DNA of 34,378 bases from an uncultured Bacteroidota bacterium (GTDB taxonomy: Bacteria > Bacteroidota > Bacteroidia > Chitinophagales > Chitinophagaceae): contig CAMLGR010000033.1 in the NCBI GenBank assembly GCA_946479615.1, positions 1 to 34,378 of the forward strand, read 5' to 3'. Position numbers and translations under genes: made by a program. Position 1 is the stretch's first letter; each line of letters opens with the position of its first letter. Under the pieces are notes generated by a model, which saw only the letters and a list, made by a program, of their open reading frames with translations, was not told the origin of the DNA and did no database searches. Of the stretch, positions 16,901 through 23,282 are shown piece by piece.

Positions 16901-17147
16901 TCGTCTCAGGGATATCACGCTTAGCTATAATCTTCCTAAAAAATTGTTATCCAACCTGCGTTTCATTAAATCAGCATCTGTATTCTTTACCGGTACGGAT
17001 CTGTTGATGATCACCAATTACTCAGGTGCTGATCCAAGTGTGAATGCCAATACAGCCAGTAATAGGGGTTACGGTGGTGCTGGTATCGATTTCGGTTCAT
17101 TGAGCACACCGAGAGGATTCAATTTTGGTTGTTCAGTTAAATTCTAA
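13986..17147 (+). CDS. SusC/RagA-family TonB-linked outer-membrane transporter
   Basis: Outer-membrane barrel that imports large nutrients with energy from TonB, working as a lidded pair with the SusD lipoprotein. The 1053-residue protein has a signal peptide (1-24), a CarboxypepD_reg-like domain (about 27-100, starting TVTGRVLSDDDKSPLPGVTV), a TonB-box-like LGEVVVTAYG near 105-114, and a plug domain with SLAGRVAGATV and PLIVVDGIPYDN. The barrel follows, ending NFGCSVKF with a terminal phenylalanine. All are standard SusC features. The length is within the normal range and no frameshift is seen. The substrate is unknown: neither glycoside hydrolases nor peptidases lie near. SusD follows after ten bases. 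Confidence 0.95.
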   Translation: MRKILRLLMVFMLVAPVLTVSVAAQQRTVTGRVLSDDDKSPLPGVTVRIKGTQRLTQTDANGNFSITLNPGETLQLSYVGYEPTDITPGSSNAVSVNLKKTAANLGEVVVTAYGIQRQKKSLGYSTQVVKGEEVADTRRENFFNSLAGRVAGATVTPTSGVPGASSQIILRGATSIGGNNQPLIVVDGIPYDNQTLNQEALISGQSVSFANRNSDYGNRAADINSEDIENITILKGPEATALYGADGASGAIVITTRKGKAGVASVSYDDAFRFEKVYRFPEVQKEYTLGRNGIYDPNATVNPYALLGSGGGISAAFGPKIEPGTTVYDNVKNFFQTGFTQQHNLNIEAGNENSSYRFSSNFTDQTGIVPNTDFRKFSFRLTGGTKIGNKAKLTSSITYVNNKTNKASKGAGSYLLTLLTWPVENNVTRYSNPDGTKIPIRNITNYTLEYDNPLWDVNKNPSQDKVDRLTGNLTLTIDPTKWLNIANIAGIDNYTQAGFLATHPLSRWGFASNGFYSQYTQRTRNISNTIRATASKTWGDFDNSLTGGFYFEDNLTDIESQKGERFYERDFLSINNTDPLSRDAKTTLINIRKVRFFGNYVLGFKNLLFLSLAGSREGISTFNSRVVEKNPFFNYGSSSLSFAFTDIDAVKNALPWLNFGKARLSYASTGKAPYAAYVIDYRFVNQISTGGGYAYDVTGNNFNLEPERSANLEYGMELAAFNNLIRLDVASYSLRSKKQLLAARASYGTGYVIKWFNGGEVENKGIEIQLTVAPVKTEKFRWESSFNFDRNVGRILSMPADLPTYYDSDSWVFGNLRTQYFTGAKIGNMAANTYKRNNAGDILISPSTGLPLRDDGFITVGDRQPDFKLGWINRLSYKAFDLSLNIDFRKGGDVFNGTEYFLYTTGYSKKTLNRDQPVVLNGVLQDGLENTANPTRNTISITPNLNSDFYYSSAAGTATATEEDFVENVNWVRLRDITLSYNLPKKLLSNLRFIKSASVFFTGTDLLMITNYSGADPSVNANTASNRGYGGAGIDFGSLSTPRGFNFGCSVKF

Positions 17148-17157
17148 AAAACTAGTT

Positions 17158-18807
17158 ATGAAAAATATATTAATCAAATCATTACTGGCCGTTGTACTGG
17201 TATCCGGTCTTGCAGGATGTAAGAAATACCTGGATATCAACAGTGACCCTGATACACCTCAAAACCCGGATGCATCCTCCGTGTTCCCGGCTATGCTGGC
17301 GAATATCCCGCGTGGTACACAATATGATGCGCGGTATATCTCCAAGTATATTCAGAATTTTGCCCAGTCCACTTCTACTTCTGCCGATGCGGTATGGGAC
17401 AATCATGGGTTCCGCGGTTATCCGACTGCTACCGATCTAGGTGGTGATATCTGGAGACAATGCTATTTTGGATTAGGCGCTAACCTGGATTATATCATCA
17501 ACCAGGGGCTTGTAAAAGGTCAATGGGATTATGTAGGCGCTGCCTATGCGCTTAAAGCAATGATGTTCCAGATGTGTACGGATGAGTATGGCGAATGTAT
17601 TTTTACGGAAGCCTTCAAAGAAAATACCTCGGTATTTAAATATGATGATCAGCAGGTTGTTTATCGTGGCGTGGATTCACTTTGCCGCCTGGCATTGAAT
17701 AACCTGAGCCGTACTGATCTCAGCCCGGCTAATTCATTACTGGCCAAAGGTGATTTTGTTTACGATGGCAATAAAACAAAATGGATCAAATTTGTACATG
17801 GTTTACTGGCGCGCAATTTTCATCGCCTGACCAATAAAGCTGGCTATAATACCGCTTATGCGGATTCGGTGATCCTGCATGTGAATGCCTCCTTTACAAG
17901 TGGTGCAGATGATTTCCTGGTACCATTCGATGCTACCAAGAATGATGATACTAATTTCTTTGGTACCTATCGTGATAACCTGACACTGGTCAGGCAAACA
18001 AAAATGATCGTGGCCCTGCTCGATGGAACCACATTGGCAGGCAGTAATGCTTTTGTTAACCGTGATCCGCGTATCAAACACATGTTGTCAGCTTCGAATG
18101 ATACGACCAATGGCAATGGCGGTTACCGTGGCCTGGAGCCAGGTGTTGGTGAACCTAATGCCGGTAATACAAGAGTTGCCGTTCCATTCGGTGATTCATT
18201 ATATGCCAACCCCAGCAGCAGCCGTTTCGATCCTACCCGTGGTAAATATCTTTTCAAAGACAAGGTGGTATCGCCTGTAATGGCTTATACAGAGCTACAG
18301 TTCATGAAGGCAGAAGCAGCTTTCAGAAAAGGTGCTACGGCTGATGCGTATACCGCTTATATCGCGGGTATCAATGCACACTTTGATTTTATCAACCGTG
18401 CCACTTATCCCAGGAGCAATACGACTATTTTCAATACCGCTACGATACCTGCTGCCGAAAGAAACGCTTACCTGGCCGGTGCCAATGTAAAGCAATCGGC
18501 TGCTGCACTGACAATGACCGATATCATGTCGCAAAAATATATTGCATTGTGGGGTTGGGGTTTTTATGAAACATGGGCCGATATGCGCCGGTTTCATTAT
18601 ACCGATATCGATGCCGCTACTACATTGCCGGTGTATAAAGGATTTATCGTACCTGCCGCTATACCGGTTGCCAATGGAGGCAAACTGGCGATGCGTGTAA
18701 GGCCACGTTATAATTCAGAATATGTATGGAACATGGATGAGCTGGCAAGGATCGGTGCGCTTGATCCTGCTTATCATACCAAAGAAGTATGGTTTGTACA
18801 ACCTTAA
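17158..18807 (+). CDS. SusD/RagB-like nutrient-binding lipoprotein (SusD-like_2 type)
   Basis: Surface lipoprotein forming the lid on the SusC partner. The 549-residue protein begins with a lipoprotein signal, LVSGLAGCKKYLDINSDP, where the lipobox cysteine follows LAG and the next residues are the usual start of SusD proteins. Blocks such as YDARYISKYIQNFAQ, WDYVGAAYALKAMMFQM, the YGECIFTEAF segment and AYTELQFMKAEAAFRKG are the TPR-like helices of the family. The long in-frame extension to 17125 is rejected because the ATG at 17158 gives a clean signal peptide and does not overlap SusC. The C-terminus KEVWFVQP is intact. It is between SusC and a second lipoprotein, in one likely operon. Confidence 0.93.
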   Translation: MKNILIKSLLAVVLVSGLAGCKKYLDINSDPDTPQNPDASSVFPAMLANIPRGTQYDARYISKYIQNFAQSTSTSADAVWDNHGFRGYPTATDLGGDIWRQCYFGLGANLDYIINQGLVKGQWDYVGAAYALKAMMFQMCTDEYGECIFTEAFKENTSVFKYDDQQVVYRGVDSLCRLALNNLSRTDLSPANSLLAKGDFVYDGNKTKWIKFVHGLLARNFHRLTNKAGYNTAYADSVILHVNASFTSGADDFLVPFDATKNDDTNFFGTYRDNLTLVRQTKMIVALLDGTTLAGSNAFVNRDPRIKHMLSASNDTTNGNGGYRGLEPGVGEPNAGNTRVAVPFGDSLYANPSSSRFDPTRGKYLFKDKVVSPVMAYTELQFMKAEAAFRKGATADAYTAYIAGINAHFDFINRATYPRSNTTIFNTATIPAAERNAYLAGANVKQSAAALTMTDIMSQKYIALWGWGFYETWADMRRFHYTDIDAATTLPVYKGFIVPAAIPVANGGKLAMRVRPRYNSEYVWNMDELARIGALDPAYHTKEVWFVQP

Positions 18808-18834
18808 TTATTTATCAACCGAAAAAAATTACAT

Positions 18835-19635
18835 ATGCTTAATTATAAACCGGCACCAATCTTACTGGCCATCGCTGCCTGTCTTTTGATAGCAGGTTGT
18901 AAGAAAAATGTCCTGAACACGAGTGATTATGTACCGGTAGGCACCGGTGCACAGGTAAAAGTTGTTTTTACTTCACCGTATAAAAGCAATCCCAAATACC
19001 AGATCAATATCAATAGTGTAAGAGTAAGTAATGTACTCTCCGGAAGCGGTGCAGCCTCCAACCCCACTCCTTTTCCCGGTGGTGGTTTGAATACCGGCGG
19101 TGGCAGCACAGCCGATTATTTGGGGATTCCGGCGCAACAGAATACGATCTCTATTGCTATTCCCAAAACAAATACGAATGTAGATTCTGTACAACTGGCT
19201 ACTTCCAGTTATATGTATGAAAGCGGCAAGAAATATTCGCTGTATTTTACCGATACGGCTGCCAATACCACCAGTGTATTGGTGCTTGATTCACTGACAA
19301 GACCCGATTCAGGATTTGTAAAATATAAATTCGTGAATCTTATCGCCGATATGCCTGCTGTTGACCTGTATGTAGGCACTGTCAAAGTAGCCAGCAATAT
19401 TCCGTATAAAGAAGTGAGCCCTTCGTTCATGCTGCCTACGAACAATGCTTCTTCCACCTGGGCGATCCGTGCGGTAGGTGGTACTACCAACCTGGCTACA
19501 TATGCCAGCGCCAGTACCTTATCCAACCAGCGGGTGTTTACGGTCATAGGAAGAGGTTATGGTTCGATATTACCAGTGGCGCCTAACACCAATGATATCC
19601 GCAGGCTGGCGTTAAGCCTTGTCTATAACGAGTAA
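18835..19635 (+). CDS. Lipoprotein with DUF4397-like domain
   Basis: A 266-residue probable lipoprotein of unknown function. The N-terminus has a lipobox ending LLIAGC (cysteine near residue 22) followed by KKN. The mature part has a low-complexity, glycine- and serine-rich stretch (about 60-90, PFPGGGLNTGGGS). After it comes beta-rich sequence with VKYKFVNLIADMPAVDLYVG and VASNIPYKEVSPSFML, which resembles DUF4397, a domain found in secreted Bacteroidota proteins, often after SusD genes. The gap to SusD is 27 bases and the strand is the same, so it probably belongs to the same transport locus as an accessory surface protein. A strong terminator 36 bases downstream closes the operon. Confidence 0.8.
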   Translation: MLNYKPAPILLAIAACLLIAGCKKNVLNTSDYVPVGTGAQVKVVFTSPYKSNPKYQININSVRVSNVLSGSGAASNPTPFPGGGLNTGGGSTADYLGIPAQQNTISIAIPKTNTNVDSVQLATSSYMYESGKKYSLYFTDTAANTTSVLVLDSLTRPDSGFVKYKFVNLIADMPAVDLYVGTVKVASNIPYKEVSPSFMLPTNNASSTWAIRAVGGTTNLATYASASTLSNQRVFTVIGRGYGSILPVAPNTNDIRRLALSLVYNE

Positions 19636-19670
19636 GAATTTTCATAAGCACAATCACACTCATGATGAGT

Positions 19671-19703
19671 AAGCTGCTCCTGTAACGGGGGCAGCTTTTT
19701 TTT
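19671..19703 (+). terminator. Rho-independent terminator of the SusCD locus
   Basis: Stem aagctgctcc / ggggcagctt (19671-19680 and 19688-19697, one G:U pair) with a 7-base loop, followed by a run of eight T residues (19696-19703). It lies 36 bases after the stop codon of the DUF4397-like gene. Confidence 0.88.
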
Positions 19704-19752
19704 GCTTTTGACGCGGGATAGATCGTTGATTAAGACATCCGATTATCGGAAG

Positions 19753-19784
19753 AATAGAACACGGATAGAAGTGGATGGACGAAT
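19753..19784 (+). repeat. Single-arm copy of repeat family B (AACACGGATA words)
   Basis: Starts aatagaacacggata and matches the left arm of the inverted repeat at 27514-27545 at 29 of 32 positions. No complementary arm is visible nearby. It lies in the convergent gap between the DUF4397-like gene and the SpmAB gene, after the terminator. Confidence 0.75.
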
Positions 19785-19807
19785 ATGATTAAAATGATTT
19801 GGAAATG

Positions 19808-19855
19808 TGATAATGTGAAAGACAGATAGTGTAATGGATCTTCACATCGTTATCC
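19808..19855. repeat. Imperfect hairpin abutting the SpmAB stop codon (family I)
   Basis: gataatgtgaaag on the left pairs with cttcacatcgttatc on the right, with a three-base bulge and one extra base. The left side repeats the word aatgtga twice. The right arm overlaps the last codons and the stop of the SpmAB gene. It may help terminate that gene. Confidence 0.5.
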
Positions 19856-21337
19856 AAAAAATAAATATGCCAACACGATAGAAGTAATGATCCCCACCAG
19901 GTCGGCCAATAACATCGACCCAATAGCATAGCGTGTATTCCTGATACTGACAGAACCAAAGTATACGGCTACTACATAGAAGGTTGTGTCGGAAGTGCCC
20001 TGTAAAACAGAAGACAGTTTTCCTGCGAAGGAATCAGGGCCGAATGTTTTCATCGTATCCAGCATCATCCCTCTTGCTGCTGCTCCGCTCATAGGTTTGA
20101 CAAAGGCGGTAGGTAGTCCATCCACAAAACGGGTATCCGTACCCAACGCAGCAAATAACATTTTGGCTCCGTTGATAACAAGGTCAAATGTACCGCTGGT
20201 ACGAAGCATACTGATGGCGACCAGCATCCCTACGATATACGGAATGATGCGTACACCTGTTTCAAATCCGCCCTTTGCGCCCTCCACAAATGCATCGAAG
20301 ACATCTATCTTTTTATAGATACCGCCGATTACAATAGCCAGAAAGAGGATAACGATAATCCCATTGCTAAGTGTATTGGAAAATGTTTGTGCATGCAGGG
20401 AATCGAGACGGGTGACATACCAGACCAGCAAAGCGATCAATGCAGAGATGCCAAGTATCCAGGCCATTATCACCGGCTGAAATACATTGATCTTTTGCTT
20501 AAATGATACAATGAACATGGCTGCCATGGTCGCTGCAAACGTGGCGATCATACAGGGAATAAAGATATCGGTCGGATTTTGCGCCCCCAGGCTGGAGCGG
20601 TAAGCGATAACGGTCACCGGTATTAATGTAAGACCTGATGCATGCAACGCCAGGAACATGATCTGTGAATTGGAAGCGACTGCCTTATTGGGATTCAATT
20701 CCTGCAGGCTTTCCATTGCTTTTAAACCGAAAGGCGTAGCTGCATTATCAAGATTTAAAAGATTGGCAGAAAAATTCATCATCATATGACCAGTAGCCGG
20801 ATGACCTTTGGGAATATCGGGAAATATCCGTGAGAAAAAAGGCCAGATGATCTTTGATAAAAACCTCACCCCTCCTGCTTTTTCCGCGATACTTAGAAAA
20901 CCCATGAACAAAGCAAGTATACCTATAAGTGGAATAATGATATCGATGACAGCATTCTTCGCCGTTTCAACGATGCCATCTACATTACGTACCAGCTTTT
21001 GCTGGATGGAGACATACGTGTATGTTTTGATGGATGGATTCGCCGAGGTAATAAGCGCGACGGAATCACTGGCGAGATTATCGGTTAATACGACCGAGGC
21101 TTTGTTAAAATCGGTAGTGCGGAAATAACCATATTCTTTTAAAAAATCAGTATAGGCAGGTGATAATTTCTGGGTTACCGGTGATCCTACTCCGGCATAA
21201 TAGACACTATCATATTTATCGGAGGATTTTCCTACCACCATCCGGGTAAAGATGCCGTCATTGCCGCCAATCATGCGTATGGTTGCTACCAACACTGCAA
21301 TAATTATAAATGCCGACCATATCCGGGATAATGCCAT
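19850..21337 (-). CDS. SpmA-SpmB fusion, nucleoside-recognition (Gate) domain membrane protein
   Basis: Polytopic inner-membrane protein, 495 residues, with two Gate (nucleoside-recognition) domains in tandem. The first half has a signal-like TM segment and then MNFSANLLNLDNAATPFGLK, the signature of SpmA. The second half has VKPMSGAAARGMMLDTM and GTSDTTFYVVAVYFGSV, the signature of SpmB. In Bacillus these are separate genes linked to spore-core dehydration; here they are one protein in a lineage that does not sporulate. The real role in Bacteroidota is not known to me: the Gate fold is shared with concentrative nucleoside transporters and FeoB, so small-molecule transport is likely. It is divergent from ychF and converges with the SusCD locus. 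Confidence 0.88.
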   Translation of the reverse strand: MALSRIWSAFIIIAVLVATIRMIGGNDGIFTRMVVGKSSDKYDSVYYAGVGSPVTQKLSPAYTDFLKEYGYFRTTDFNKASVVLTDNLASDSVALITSANPSIKTYTYVSIQQKLVRNVDGIVETAKNAVIDIIIPLIGILALFMGFLSIAEKAGGVRFLSKIIWPFFSRIFPDIPKGHPATGHMMMNFSANLLNLDNAATPFGLKAMESLQELNPNKAVASNSQIMFLALHASGLTLIPVTVIAYRSSLGAQNPTDIFIPCMIATFAATMAAMFIVSFKQKINVFQPVIMAWILGISALIALLVWYVTRLDSLHAQTFSNTLSNGIIVILFLAIVIGGIYKKIDVFDAFVEGAKGGFETGVRIIPYIVGMLVAISMLRTSGTFDLVINGAKMLFAALGTDTRFVDGLPTAFVKPMSGAAARGMMLDTMKTFGPDSFAGKLSSVLQGTSDTTFYVVAVYFGSVSIRNTRYAIGSMLLADLVGIITSIVLAYLFFG

Positions 21338-21397
21338 AGCTTAATTCTTTTGAGCTTTGAAGATAAGCAAATCACACAATCAAATAACCCTGAGCAC

Positions 21398-21535
21398 CTC
21401 TGTGTATTCTCTGTGGTCCTCCGTGGTATATGCCCTGTAAAAGAGATCCTATTCATAAGTTCTCAATACTAAATACTTTAATCTGATATCTTACTACCGG
21501 AGCTATACACAGAGGGCCACAAAGAAGACACAGAG
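21398..21535. repeat. Imperfect inverted repeat of family C (CACAGAG words)
   Basis: Left arm 21398-21430 (ctctgtgtattctctgtggt and on) is an imperfect complement of the right arm 21504-21535 (tatacacagagggccacaaa and on), with about 73 bases between. Words of the type cacagag or cacaaag recur at 10-11 base steps. The right arm also matches the solo copy at 1437-1468. It lies between divergent genes, so it is not simply a terminator. Confidence 0.75.
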
Positions 21536-21584
21536 AGCCTCAGAGAAGAGGAATATCTGGCTTCATTTGTGGGCTGATTTCGCT

Positions 21585-21592
21585 TATCTTTG
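21585..21592 (+). promoter_or_regulatory. Candidate ychF promoter (-7 element)
   Basis: TATCTTTG followed by C fits the Bacteroidota -7 consensus TAnnTTTG exactly. A TTTG lies at 21566-21569, 15 bases upstream, somewhat close for a -33 element. The leader to the ATG at 21665 would be about 65 bases. Confidence 0.55.
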
Positions 21593-21664
21593 CGCTCTTT
21601 TTACAGGCTGTCAGAAACAAGGCGTTTCTCTTCTGTTTCTGACCTCAAAATTTTGACCCGAATT

Positions 21665-22762
21665 ATGGCATTACAAGCAGGAATTGTAGGATTACCCAAC
21701 GTAGGAAAATCAACTTTATTCAACGCTGTCAGCAACAGTGCCAAGGCACAGGCCAGCAATTATCGTTTTTGTACCATCGATCCCAATGTAGGGCTGGTGG
21801 ATGTACCCGATCCACGGTTAGCTAAACTGGCCGAACTGGTGATCCCTGACCGTATTGTGCCTACCCAGATCGAGATCGTTGACATTGCCGGTCTTGTACG
21901 TGGTGCGAGCAAAGGCGAAGGACTGGGTAATAAATTCCTGGGTAATATCCGCGAAGTGGATGCGATTATTCACGTGATCCGTTGTTTTGAAGATGAAAAT
22001 ATATTGCGGGATGAAGGCGCCATCAACCCGGTAAGTGATAAAGAGATCATCGATACCGAACTGCAATTAAAAGACCTCGATAGCGTAGAAAGAAAAATAC
22101 AAAAAACCGAAAAGCAGGCGCGTATTGATCCGAAATTAAAATCGGAACTGGAAGTGCTGATCCGTTGCAAGGATCACCTGGAAAAAGGAAAAAGTATCCG
22201 TGAATTGCAATTGAGCAAGGAAGATAAAGTAGCCATCGCTGATCTGTTCCTCCTGACCGATAAACCTGTTTTATATGTCGCCAATGTGGATGAACCTTCG
22301 ATGCATACCGGGAATAAATTCTCTGAAGCATTGAAAGCAGCAGTAAAGGATGAAAAGGCAGAAGTGATCATTATGAATAATTCCATCGAAGCGCAGATCG
22401 CCGAACTGGAAAGCGCCGATGACAAGCAATTATTCATGGAAGAATATAAAATGACGGAACCTGCACTTGACAGGCTGATCCATTCCGCGTATAAATTATT
22501 GAATCTCTATACCTACTTCACAGCCGGTGTACAGGAAGTAAGAGCCTGGACCATTCAGCAAAGCTGGAAAGCGCCACAGGCTGCCGGTGTTATCCATACT
22601 GATTTTGAAAAAGGGTTCATCAAGGCCGAGGTGATCGGTTACGACGATTTTATCCATTATGGTTCCGAAGCCGCCTGTCGCGATGCCGGTAAATTACGCA
22701 TTGAAGGAAAAGAGTATGTTGTGAAGGACGGAGATGTAATGCATTTCAGGTTTAATGTGTAA
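21665..22762 (+). CDS. ychF: Redox-regulated ATPase YchF (Obg family)
   Basis: Universally conserved TRAFAC-class P-loop protein of the Obg group that prefers ATP over GTP, binds ribosomes, and is tied to translation and oxidative-stress control. The 365-residue length is standard. Seen: the P-loop GLPNVGKST at residues 9-17, NYRFCTIDPNVGLVDVPDPRL covering switch I, the Walker B/G3 DIAGLVRGASKGEGLGN, and NVDE in place of the GTP-specific NKxD, which explains ATP use. The C-terminal TGS domain ends in the typical GKEYVVKDGDVMHFRFNV. The start at 21665 gives the canonical MALQAGIVGLPN N-terminus. Two bases after its stop lies the inverted repeat of the GxxExxY unit. Confidence 0.97.
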   Translation: MALQAGIVGLPNVGKSTLFNAVSNSAKAQASNYRFCTIDPNVGLVDVPDPRLAKLAELVIPDRIVPTQIEIVDIAGLVRGASKGEGLGNKFLGNIREVDAIIHVIRCFEDENILRDEGAINPVSDKEIIDTELQLKDLDSVERKIQKTEKQARIDPKLKSELEVLIRCKDHLEKGKSIRELQLSKEDKVAIADLFLLTDKPVLYVANVDEPSMHTGNKFSEALKAAVKDEKAEVIIMNNSIEAQIAELESADDKQLFMEEYKMTEPALDRLIHSAYKLLNLYTYFTAGVQEVRAWTIQQSWKAPQAAGVIHTDFEKGFIKAEVIGYDDFIHYGSEAACRDAGKLRIEGKEYVVKDGDVMHFRFNV

Positions 22763-23278
22763 GTCGGAACCTGGATTTGGGTGGATTGAGAGGATTTATA
22801 GGAAATAGGGAACTGTATTTTAAAGGTGAGAGTAAATTTTGTGAGATGGGAGTTTTAAAATACCAGGACATAACAGGACAAGTAATTGGCGCTGCAATGA
22901 AGGTCCATGCAGCATTAGGAAATGGTTTCCAGGAAGTAATTTACCAAAGATCCTTAGCCATTGAATTTAGAAAGATGAATCTCCCTTTTGAGAGGGAATT
23001 TTCGATGAAGATATATTATGCAGGTGAAGAAGTTGGTGAGAGAAGAGTTGATTTTCTTGTCGACAGTAAAATCATGGTGGAGCTAAAAGCATTAACAAAA
23101 CTTGAAAACGTTCATCTTGCCCAGGCTAAGAATTACCTGGAAGCATATAATGTTGAAGTTGGACTTTTATTAAATTTCGGAGCTATCAGTCTTGAATTTA
23201 AACGATTGGGAAATTCTAAATACAAAGACAATTCCATCTCCATATAATCCGCAAATCCACCCAAATCCCGGTTCAGAC
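22763..23278. mobile_element. Candidate 516-bp unit: GxxExxY gene between terminal inverted repeats (family F)
   Basis: The two ends, 22763-22787 and 23254-23278, are inverted repeats identical at 23 of 25 positions. Weaker similarity runs about 15 bases further in on both sides. The arms are built of ggatt words at about 9-10 base steps. The only gene inside is the nuclease-like GxxExxY protein, whose stop codon lies within the extended right arm. The unit fills the convergent gap exactly, starting on the base after the ychF stop and ending four bases before the stop codon of the next gene. I found no clear target-site duplication, so mobility is inferred and not shown. Confidence 0.5.
22846..23247 (+). 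CDS. GxxExxY protein, PD-(D/E)XK nuclease-like
   Basis: A 133-residue cytosolic protein of the GxxExxY family (PDDEXK_3), common in Bacteroidota, with no established role that I know of. The name motif is present as GFQEVIY (Gly27, Glu30, Tyr33). Nuclease-like residues follow in order: Asp69 in RRVDFLV, then Glu79 and Lys81 in VELKA, then a Gln93/Tyr97 pair in QAKNYLEA like the QxxxY motif of RecB-type nucleases. Together these suggest an intact metal-dependent active site. I use the ATG at 22846, which gives the usual GVLKYQDITGQVIGAAM start; a longer in-frame start at 22777 would lie within the inverted repeat. The base composition is more A-rich and the style plainer than the neighbours, consistent with transfer. 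Confidence 0.88.
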   Translation: MGVLKYQDITGQVIGAAMKVHAALGNGFQEVIYQRSLAIEFRKMNLPFEREFSMKIYYAGEEVGERRVDFLVDSKIMVELKALTKLENVHLAQAKNYLEAYNVEVGLLLNFGAISLEFKRLGNSKYKDNSISI

Positions 23279-23282
23279 ATCT

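Larger units (their letters stand above)
21338..21664. other. 327-bp gap between the SpmAB gene and ychF
   Basis: No gene is seen. It contains the family C inverted repeat (21398-21535) and a good promoter for ychF (21585-21592). A possible longer N-terminus for ychF from 21590 is rejected because it would start inside that promoter. Confidence 0.7.

Noticed and set aside
21590..21664. Longer N-terminus for ychF
   Set aside because: It would begin inside a perfect -7 promoter box and adds sequence absent from the family, while the ATG at 21665 gives the canonical MALQAGIVGLPN.
22777..22845. Longer N-terminus for the GxxExxY protein
   Set aside because: It starts at a TTG within the left inverted repeat; the ATG at 22846 gives the usual start of the family.
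22763..23278. Classical insertion sequence
   Set aside because: There is no transposase gene and I found no target-site duplication; kept only as a candidate unit.
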